21,090 bases of DNA from Streptomyces chattanoogensis (GTDB taxonomy: Bacteria; Actinomycetota; Actinomycetes; Streptomycetales; Streptomycetaceae). The position numbers and the translations under genes were made by a program. This document shows, in pieces, positions 15,440-21,090 of this stretch. The notes below the pieces were generated by a model. The model saw only the letters and a list, made by a program, of their open reading frames with translations, had not been told where the DNA came from and searched no databases. The stretch covers positions 1-21,090 of the forward strand of contig NZ_LGKG01000187.1 of NCBI RefSeq assembly GCF_001294335.1, written 5' to 3'. How positions within the stretch are numbered: the first letter of the stretch is position 1; every line of letters starts with the position of its first letter.

Positions 15440-17025
15440 GCTGCGCCTTCTTCCAGGGTGGCGGTGGGTGTCTCGTCGTCGCCGGTCTCGTGGCCCAGTT
15501 GCGGGGCGATGCGCAGCGTGGTGCGGGCTGAGATGTCGTCCTTCGTGTGGGTGCCTGCAAGGGCGCTAAGAGCTGCGGCGGAGGGACGGCTGCCGGGCAG
15601 GTGAAACAGGGGGATGCGGTTGGGCAGGAGTACCCGCCAGGTGGGGGCGTTCAGGGTGCCGGTCCCGGTTCCGGTGTGCACGAGGGTGCAGGCAAGCCCC
15701 TCGCTGGTGCCGGTCCGGCGCGGGCCGCTCGCCGTGGCTCGCGCGGCCGCCATGAGAGCGGAGAGTGCGACCCGGGCATCGGCCTCGTCCAGGCACTGTC
15801 CGGGAATTGAGCTCAGAACCGCCGCGACCGCACGTTTGTGTTCGGCTTGGCGATGTGCCCGGTCCCGGGCCACCTGCGTCTTGGCGGCGGAGTCGTCGCG
15901 TGGTGCGGTGCCTCTGCCTCGGGGGCCGGACCGGCCGGCGGTGCGCAGCAGTGTGGGCACCGGAACCTGCGGCCCGCCCCGCCAGGATGGGTTGCGGCCG
16001 GTGTCGTCTACCTCGGCCTGGCCATAGAGTTTGCGCCAGGGGTGGTCGCCCAGCGCGGCCTGGAAGATCTGTACACCGATCTTTGGTGTCAGCACCGCTC
16101 GAGCCAGCGCCAGGGCTCGGGTGCGGGTGGAGGCAGTCCCTGATGACGAGTGCAGCCGGCGCAGGTTGGCGTGCATGCTCGGCAGTGCCCGTACCAGGCG
16201 CAGCGAGAATCGGGCGGCCCGTCCGGTGCGCGCGTCGAACCAGGCACACAGCCCATCCCAGTCCTCGGTGCGGCCGCCGCGGGAGGCGCTGAGCGCACCG
16301 GCTGCGATGAGGTCCCGGGCCTGGGAGGCATCGATGGCTGCCTGTGCCAGGGTGGCGAACCATGGTCGCAGTACTGCCAGTGCCGCAGCAGCCCGTGCCG
16401 AGCCGGAGTCGAGCTCGGTTGCCACGCGGGTGGCGTAGTCGACGAGCAGGCCCTTGAGGTCGTTGGTGCGGTCCTCGTCCAGGTCGAAGCGGTCCGCAAG
16501 GTTCATCAGCGCGTCCTCTGCACCGACCAGAGCGGCGTCGAGGTCGTCGTGGCTGGTGAACACGGCATTTGCTGAGTCGAGGGTTGTGGCGTCCACGCGG
16601 TGGGCAGCGAGCTCGCCTGCGCCGAGGCTCGTGGCGAGCTGCTCGAGGTGGGACACGATGCGGCCCAATGACACGATCGGGATTTCCCGCACGGTTGCTG
16701 TACCGGCCAGGACTTGCCGGTAGAAGCGCTGGACATGCCGACCCGCAGGGCTGGCGGTGTAGCGCCAGTTCCGGGCAAGGATCTCGGAGTAGCGACGCGC
16801 ATGGCTGGTGTCCGAGCGCACCGAGACCGCTCCCATGCTCTTGAGAGCGTCCAGGCGTGTCTCGACCAGCCGCAGTTCCATACGGTGCCCGGTGTCGGAC
16901 AGCGCTGCCGCGATCTCGGCAACCGTCCGGTCGGTTACCGACCCATCCAGCACATCCATGATCGCGATGTAGTCGCCGGCTTCCGGCCTCACCAAATACC
17001 CCACGACCTGACGTGCATCGGCCAC
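15436..17025 (-). CDS. jetA: Wadjet subunit JetA (TIGR02677/DUF2397, kleisin, MukF-like)
   Basis: A 529-residue protein and first gene of the operon. It matches the TIGR02677 type, the kleisin that links JetC heads and JetB. The N-terminal winged helix begins at VVGYLVRPEAGDYIAIMDVL, followed by long helices. A diagnostic block at about residues 320-385 runs from DHPWRKLYGQ through PSWRGGPQVPVPTLLRTAGR to GPRGRG. The GTG at 17025 is preferred because GGAG sits five bases upstream and the family's conserved N-terminus starts right after. An in-frame ATG at 17103 would add 26 residues but its GAGG is only one base away. All four Wadjet genes overlap by 4 bp, so a single transcript from the 17.1-17.5 kb region is likely. 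Confidence 0.88.
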   Translation of the reverse strand: MADARQVVGYLVRPEAGDYIAIMDVLDGSVTDRTVAEIAAALSDTGHRMELRLVETRLDALKSMGAVSVRSDTSHARRYSEILARNWRYTASPAGRHVQRFYRQVLAGTATVREIPIVSLGRIVSHLEQLATSLGAGELAAHRVDATTLDSANAVFTSHDDLDAALVGAEDALMNLADRFDLDEDRTNDLKGLLVDYATRVATELDSGSARAAAALAVLRPWFATLAQAAIDASQARDLIAAGALSASRGGRTEDWDGLCAWFDARTGRAARFSLRLVRALPSMHANLRRLHSSSGTASTRTRALALARAVLTPKIGVQIFQAALGDHPWRKLYGQAEVDDTGRNPSWRGGPQVPVPTLLRTAGRSGPRGRGTAPRDDSAAKTQVARDRAHRQAEHKRAVAAVLSSIPGQCLDEADARVALSALMAAARATASGPRRTGTSEGLACTLVHTGTGTGTLNAPTWRVLLPNRIPLFHLPGSRPSAAALSALAGTHTKDDISARTTLRIAPQLGHETGDDETPTATLEEGAA

Positions 17026-17103
17026 GCCGTCTCCTACGGCAGGCTCCGGCTGTTCTGATGCCACCACTCCCCCATCCACGATGCCGAGGGCCGTGCGCCC
17101 CAT

Positions 17104-17786
17104 GCCTCGATTCGGAAGGTAGATGCCGCCACTGACAGCACACCTGGGAAACCGTGAATTCGAGCGGAACCCCTTAACTATGCGTGTCTGGAATACATCG
17201 CCCGCCGCTCAGAGGCGAACGCCGAGAGCCGCTACAGACCACCGCAAGGCCATACGGGCCGAGAAAATGTCACTGACCTGCATGAACTATGGATTCAGCA
17301 AGAGCGTGGATCGTGCTGACGTCGTATGAGGACGAGCGAAAACGCACCCCTCGCACTCCGGAGGCTCCTCATTTAATTCAGCCATCTTAAGATCTGAAGG
17401 GAGCGGACTCAGTAGCGGCATAAAAGATCTCTCAGGAATTCGATAAATCGTTCGAGTTATGTGAGATGGCTCATCGCTTAAAGTGCCCTGCAGGCCTGCG
17501 GTCGACGTTCAGGGAAAAGACAAGCAGAGCGAGAAGAGAGTCGTATCGGGCCAGTCGGCGACGGATACCAGTGCGTGGTCGCGACTCTGCGATCGGCGGC
17601 ATCTGCGCCATGCGTCAGACGCCTTCAACCATCGCTGACAGGCGGCGCGTTCGCAGGCGGCGGGTGCCGAGCCCTCAAGTCACCGCACGCGAGCTGGGAA
17701 GGTCGGACGGCTCTTGGTACGCCGGCATGGGCTGACGGATTGGCGCGGCCGCAGGCAACAGGCCTCGGCAGGCCCTGCTGTGAGTT
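17104..17786. other. Long intergenic region upstream of jetA with AT-rich stretch
   Basis: No convincing gene is seen on either strand. About 17370-17480 is clearly richer in A and T than anything else in the window and includes ATTTAATTC, ATAAAAGATC and a perfect palindrome ATCTTAAGAT at 17384-17393. This is the most likely place for the Wadjet operon promoter on the minus strand and regulator sites. It could also be foreign DNA left from an earlier insertion. I cannot assign specific -35/-10 boxes with confidence. Confidence 0.4.
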
Positions 17787-18059
17787 GATAACGTCGGCCG
17801 CCACCTTGGAGGTGAGGATCGCGCTCTTCTCCCCTCCTCGCGCAGCTGCACGAGCGGCTGGCTTCGGCGGGCGCGTCTTCTTCGCCGGAATCTGGTTCAG
17901 CTTGGCGCGAGCCCGCTCGGAGACCACGGGCAAGAACCGCGGCTTGCCGTTGTCGACGGCGGCGACGTACTCGTGCTCCAGCTCCTAGCGGCAGGCAGCG
18001 ATCCGCTCGCCGCGCTGGGCGGTCCAGCAGATCAGCTCGTGCGGCACGCCGCGCGCCAG
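17787..18059 (-). pseudogene. Remnant of a MobF/TrwC-type relaxase gene (putative)
   Basis: One minus-strand frame reads LARGVPHELICWTAQRGERI, an in-frame TAG at 17987-17985, then ELEHEYVAAVDNGKPRFLPV, SERARAKLNQIPAKKTRPPK and finally KSAILTSKVAADV, after which it turns into nonsense. From memory, this pattern (GVP.ELI.WTAQR, ELEHEYV.AVD, FLPVVSERARAKLN, KTRP) resembles the region after the catalytic domain of MobF relaxases on Streptomyces conjugative plasmids. The catalytic His triad and the Tyr are not present, so this would be an internal fragment disabled by a stop and by loss of both ends. It suggests past plasmid DNA here. The frame and stop are seen; the family assignment is by recollection and needs a database search. 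Confidence 0.42.
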
Positions 18060-18246
18060 GGTGTCTCTTCCTGCGCGGGGCAGGGAGCAAGGCAACAGAC
18101 GCAAGTACGTCAACTTGCCACGACGGCAGGGGCTTCGGCAGGCGGGAATCAGTCAAGTTCCGTGCATGCCGGGTCACTGGCTGCTCTTCGCGATTGCTGG
18201 TCCTCTACTCGGGGAAATCCTGAGGCTTTGACTTGGGGGGCAGCGG

Positions 18247-19761
18247 ATGGCACGTAGGAAGTCTCTGGCAACACAGCTGGTACAGGCGTACCGGGACAAC
18301 CAGAAGGCGAAGGCAGCAGCAGTCAAGCGTGCGGAGGAAGAGCGGCCTCGCCGGGCGAGAGCTGCGGAGCGCGCGGCCGCCGAGCGGGCCAAGGAGAACG
18401 CCCGCCAGGAGCGGGAGAAGGCGCAGGCGTGGGCCCGTTCGCAGAAAGAGAAGCAGGCCCGGCAAAGTTCCGAGTCTCGCCGGGCCGAGCAGATCGTGCG
18501 TGACCTGGAGAAGCGCGAGGCTGCGCGTGCGCGGGAGGTTGAGCAGAAGCGGCGTGCTGAGAAGCGGGAGGCTGAGGCTGCGGAGCGGCGTGCCAAGCAG
18601 GAGTGCGCTGAGAGCCTGAGGCAGGAGGCCGAAGTGCGCACGGCTGAGGTTGTGGCGCGGGTCGAACAGCTGGGGGCGGTGCTTCGTGAGCGTCCTGGAG
18701 GTTTGCACGATGACCATCTGCGGGTCGAGCGGGCGCTTGGGGATGGAGACGTTGAGGCGTTCGCGCTGGGAGTGGAGAGTGCGCTCGCGGGCATCGAGTA
18801 TCCAGTGGGGCTGGGCGGCGCCCGGCGGGCGGGGTTCGCTCCTGAGTCGCGGGAGTTGATGCTCGAGATCGAGTTGCCGGCCCAGACGGTGGTGCCGTCG
18901 GTCCTGGGGTACCGGTTCAAGGCTTCTGCTCCCCCGGCTGTGGTGCCGCAGCCGCGGAAGGAGTCGGAGTGCAGGTCGCTGTACCGGGACTTGGTCGCAC
19001 GTCTGGCTCTGCGGGTGATCGACGAGGCGTTCGCGGTGACGCCGCCAGCGCTGGTGGATGCTGTCGCGTTCAACGGGATCGTCCGTGCCAAGGACCGCGC
19101 AACCGGGAAACCGATCGAACCGTGCCTGATCGGTCTTCGGGTGAGCCGGGAGGCTTTCGGTGAGCTCGTCCTGGACGAGCCCGAGCTCGATCCGGTGAGG
19201 AGTCTGCGCTATCTCAATGCCGTCGTCTCGCAGCATCCCTACGACCTGGAGCCCGTACCGCCCGTCGTCACCTTCGACTTGAGCAGGTACAAGCTCGCGC
19301 CCGGACGAGATGTCGTCGCGGGCCTCGACAGCCGACCCGATCTGCTCGCGATGGATCCGACGGAGTTCGAGCACTTGATCCGGCGGCTGTTCGAAAAGGC
19401 AGGGCTGAAATCGTGGGTCACTCAGGCTTCCCGCGACGACGGCATCGACGCCGTGGCCGTGATCGAGCAGCCACTCCTGAGCACCCAGTGCATCATCCAG
19501 GCCAAACGCACGAAGAACGTGGTGCCTGCGGACACCGTTCGCGCGGTCGCGGGGCTGGTCAACGACACGGGCGCCTCAAAGGGCATCGTGGTCACCACCG
19601 CGTGGTTCGGCAAGACCAGTCTGGACTTCGCCCCACGCAACCGCCTCGAACTCATCGACGGCCGGCACTTGAAAGCGCTGCTGCTCGAACACCTTGGTAT
19701 CGACTCCCTGATCGGCCTGCCGAAACTACCGCCGGGCTGGCAACCACGCGACCTGAGCTGA
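18247..19761 (+). CDS. Coiled-coil protein with C-terminal Mrr-type restriction endonuclease domain
   Basis: A 504-residue protein, probably a DNA endonuclease. Residues 1-145 are an Arg/Glu/Lys/Ala-rich long helix, likely a coiled coil. Residues 150-355 form a mixed region I do not recognise. Residues 365-480 match the Mrr_cat (PF04471) pattern: MDPTEFEHLIRRLFEKAGL, then SRDDGIDAVAV with Asp401 as the catalytic aspartate (Asp398 next to it), QAKR with Gln418 and Lys420 as the QxK pair, and KGIVVTT...ELIDGRHLKALL. All key residues of the PD-(D/E)xK core are present. The ATG at 18247 follows a G-rich stretch usable as a ribosome site. Mrr-domain proteins often cut modified or foreign DNA. The gene is divergent from the Wadjet operon, fitting a defence island, but its trigger is unknown. 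Confidence 0.85.
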   Translation: MARRKSLATQLVQAYRDNQKAKAAAVKRAEEERPRRARAAERAAAERAKENARQEREKAQAWARSQKEKQARQSSESRRAEQIVRDLEKREAARAREVEQKRRAEKREAEAAERRAKQECAESLRQEAEVRTAEVVARVEQLGAVLRERPGGLHDDHLRVERALGDGDVEAFALGVESALAGIEYPVGLGGARRAGFAPESRELMLEIELPAQTVVPSVLGYRFKASAPPAVVPQPRKESECRSLYRDLVARLALRVIDEAFAVTPPALVDAVAFNGIVRAKDRATGKPIEPCLIGLRVSREAFGELVLDEPELDPVRSLRYLNAVVSQHPYDLEPVPPVVTFDLSRYKLAPGRDVVAGLDSRPDLLAMDPTEFEHLIRRLFEKAGLKSWVTQASRDDGIDAVAVIEQPLLSTQCIIQAKRTKNVVPADTVRAVAGLVNDTGASKGIVVTTAWFGKTSLDFAPRNRLELIDGRHLKALLLEHLGIDSLIGLPKLPPGWQPRDLS

Positions 19762-19904
19762 CTCCGCTCAGTACCAGCGAGACGCAGGAGAAGCGCGCTC
19801 CGCGTCGAAGGCCCCTTGATGTCCGTCGCGCTGAGAAGCATTGCAGCTGGAGTAGATCAACTGTGCCGCACGGTCTGTCGCCGTGAGGTGGGAGGGGAGC
19901 GTTC

Positions 19905-20327
19905 GTGGGCGAGGCTCGTAAGTACACATCGGGAACTCACGCGGCATTGATGTCACTGTGCCGTGGCTTCTGCTACTGGCCTGGGTGTGAGGAGCCCGTC
20001 ACTAAGTTCGTTGATGGGGAACACATCCTCAATCTGGAGATCGCGCACATCCGGGCGGTCAGCTCCGGAGGCAAGCGGTTCGCCCCGGAGCTGTCTCTCG
20101 ATGAAAAGAACGCCTTCACGAACCTGCTGCTGTTGTGCAAGGTCCACCACGTCCGGGTCGACGGCCAGGACAGCGAGAAGTACACGGTCGAGATGCTTGA
20201 GGAGTGGAAGACGCAGCGGGAGGGTGAGGGAACGGCTCCACTACTGGAGCTTGGGGGGGGTGACAGAGGACCGGCTGCGAGAGCTGGTGTCGGAGTCGTT
20301 CTCCGCTTTCCACGACGAGACGCGTGA
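19905..20327 (+). CDS. HNH-type endonuclease, frame lost after G-run
   Basis: The GTG at 19905 has an excellent ribosome site (GGGGAG at 19894-19899). The first ~115 residues form an HNH nuclease module: Cys19, Cys23 and Cys28 near the N-terminus, EIAHIRAVSSGG with His48, then FTNLLLLCKVHHVRVDG with Asn73, Cys78 and His81/His82, followed by an EKYTVEMLEEWK helix common in such domains. At the eight-G run (20253-20260) this frame passes into Arg/Gly/Val sequence that looks like out-of-frame reading and stops at 20327. Removing one G would fuse it to the next frame, giving a protein of about 264 residues. Whether the extra G is real, a sequencing error or a slippage site cannot be told here. 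HNH proteins are nicking or cutting enzymes; the target is unknown. Confidence 0.8.
   Translation: MGEARKYTSGTHAALMSLCRGFCYWPGCEEPVTKFVDGEHILNLEIAHIRAVSSGGKRFAPELSLDEKNAFTNLLLLCKVHHVRVDGQDSEKYTVEMLEEWKTQREGEGTAPLLELGGGDRGPAARAGVGVVLRFPRRDA
20253..20260 (+). repeat. Eight-G homopolymer at frame break
   Basis: The run of eight G lies exactly where coding moves from the HNH frame to the helical-repeat frame (+1). Seven G would restore one reading frame (LELGGVTEDRL). Such runs can be sequencing errors, slippage sites or contingency loci. Confidence 0.7.
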
Positions 20328-20700
20328 GGCGCTGGCCGAGCTGGCAGTGATCGCTCCCGAGGCGGCGGCCACGTTGCGCGTATTGGTTGAGGAGCTTCGC
20401 GATCCGCGAGTACACGGGTTCGGGATCGACCCCGATGTGGCGTCGTGGCTGCGTGACGCATCCGATGGACTGGGACATCTGCAGGACACCGCCCCGCTGC
20501 TCTTGAACGCAGCGCGAGATCTGCGGCATCTACAGGACAGTGTTCATCTCCTGCAGTCTGCGACCGAAGGGCTGCGAGGTTCGGCGGACATCGCGATGGC
20601 CATACGTGCCGGGGCCGACCAGCTGATGCAGGCGGAAGGCTTGATCATGCAGCTGAAGCAGGCCGCTGCAGAACTGCGAAGGGCCAGGGGCGAGTACTAG
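20260..20700 (+). CDS. Helical-repeat protein, likely the C-terminal part of the HNH gene
   Basis: A 146-residue frame beginning VTEDRLRELVSESFSAFHDE. It could start independently at the GTG at 20260, with GGAG at 20246-20249 ten bases upstream, overlapping the HNH frame by 68 bp. It could equally be the natural C-terminus of the HNH protein after a one-base correction of the G-run, which I favour because the HNH frame turns to nonsense exactly there. Residues from about 66 on are a run of about 17-residue helical units, each with A-x-x-L in the middle: LRDASDGLGHLQDTAPL, LLNAARDLRHLQDSVHL, LQSATEGLRGSADIAMA, IRAGADQLMQAEGLIMQ and LKQAAAELRRARGEY. This predicts an extended amphipathic rod or oligomerising coil. 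No enzyme motif is seen. Confidence 0.65.
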   Translation: MTEDRLRELVSESFSAFHDETREALAELAVIAPEAAATLRVLVEELRDPRVHGFGIDPDVASWLRDASDGLGHLQDTAPLLLNAARDLRHLQDSVHLLQSATEGLRGSADIAMAIRAGADQLMQAEGLIMQLKQAAAELRRARGEY

Positions 20701-21090
20701 CTGGGCAGAGGCGGGTGGACCTGCTGGCACAGCGCCTCACTGGGCCTTCCGCGCACCGGCCCGGACGGCTCCCCCGCCGGCGGCGCCGGAGAGCGCCCCT
20801 TTCCCCACCGCGCTGAGTACCTAGTCACCCTGCGCCGGGCCGCGCGGCTGCCCCAGCGTGCCCCGGCCGGGGCCGCGGTCCCTCGCCTGCCGTCCTCAAC
20901 GCCTACGTGCGCGCCTGCTCAGGCAGCCCGACCGACCAGGCCCAGGCACGCTTCTGCTACCGACCAGTCCGCAGAGCGCGGTGGTGGGCGGGTGACAAGG
21001 CAAGCACAGGTCTTGGCGATCGTCTCGACTACCTCCCTTGACTGAGTCCCTCGTCGAACGTCGCCACATCATGGTCGCGCCGCATGGGAG
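20701..21090. other. Gene-free right edge with GC-rich palindrome
   Basis: No intact gene is visible on either strand. A perfect 14-bp palindrome GCCCCGGCCGGGGC occupies 20860-20873, and a GC-rich imperfect inverted repeat lies near 20769-20795. Either could end transcription of the nuclease genes, though neither has a T-run. The rest may be decayed coding sequence. Confidence 0.35.
20812..21041 (+). pseudogene. Possible decayed fragment of a helix-turn-helix regulator
   Basis: AEYLVTLRRAARLPQ (frame from 20812) and VLNAYVRACSGSP (frame from 20892) resemble two consecutive pieces of the N-terminal helix-turn-helix domain common in Streptomyces XRE-like proteins, where a LRRL-type start is followed by VL.AYVRACGG. 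The two pieces are in different frames and the middle is not recognisable, so any gene would be broken. The resemblance is short and from memory. Confidence 0.2.

Noticed and set aside
17680..18177. Intact 165-residue minus-strand gene
   Set aside because: It is in a different frame from the relaxase-like sequence and is Arg-rich nonsense.
18205..19374. Minus-strand frame of 389 residues opposite the Mrr gene
   Set aside because: Leu/Arg-rich without motifs; the opposite strand carries clear Mrr_cat residues.
1..21090. tRNA or rRNA genes
   Set aside because: I saw no cloverleaf with conserved T-loop sequence and no rRNA signature.

Overview
The window is very GC-rich DNA with strong G/C third-position bias, frequent GTG starts and 4-bp start/stop overlaps. 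This fits a Streptomyces or closely related actinomycete. It looks like accessory DNA: a defence operon, a recombinase-type transposon, nuclease genes, a helicase of the kind often found in streptomycete chromosome arms and linear plasmids, and decayed gene fragments. The first ~185 bases are a dense row of hairpins resembling the palindrome clusters of Streptomyces linear-replicon ends, so the window may begin near a telomere. That is an inference, because the true end is not visible.

Layout, left to right. (1) 1-190: hairpin cluster. 200-500: non-coding, with an imperfect ~34-bp direct repeat and a 12-bp palindrome ahead of the first gene. (2) 586-2967 (+): SF2 DEAH helicase with C-terminal helicase-associated repeats (TtrA-like). 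(3) 2991-7227 (-): a Tn554-like tnpA-tnpB-tnpC trio, two tyrosine recombinases and a small coiled-coil partner, translationally coupled and bracketed by a 10-bp inverted repeat. (4) 7311-8516 (-): a second DEAH helicase, cut off inside motif V where the transposon region begins. (5) 8527-17025 (-): a complete type I Wadjet operon in the order jetA-jetB-jetC-jetD, each junction a 4-bp overlap. (6) 17104-18246: mostly non-coding, with an AT-rich stretch and a possible remnant of a MobF-type relaxase gene on the minus strand. (7) 18247-19761 (+): a coiled-coil protein with a C-terminal Mrr-type nuclease domain. (8) 19905-20700 (+): an HNH nuclease reading frame joined to a helical-repeat reading frame across an 8-G run. 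(9) 20701-21090: no intact gene, only a weak trace of a decayed regulator.

How the genes may work together. JetA, JetB and JetC are the kleisin, KITE/winged-helix and SMC-like subunits of a MukBEF-related loop-extruding motor, and JetD is its TOPRIM nuclease. Wadjet is known to cleave small closed circular DNA such as plasmids, which would be easy to tolerate on a linear replicon. The helicase 10 bp behind jetD looks like a former passenger or accessory gene of this operon, broken by the Tn554-like element. The Mrr and HNH genes are divergent from the Wadjet operon and make the right half look like a small defence island; their involvement in defence is inferred from context. The best candidates for something new are the Mrr protein's uncharacterised middle region, the HNH plus 17-residue helical-repeat protein with its G-run, and the insertion of the recombinase trio into conserved helicase DNA.
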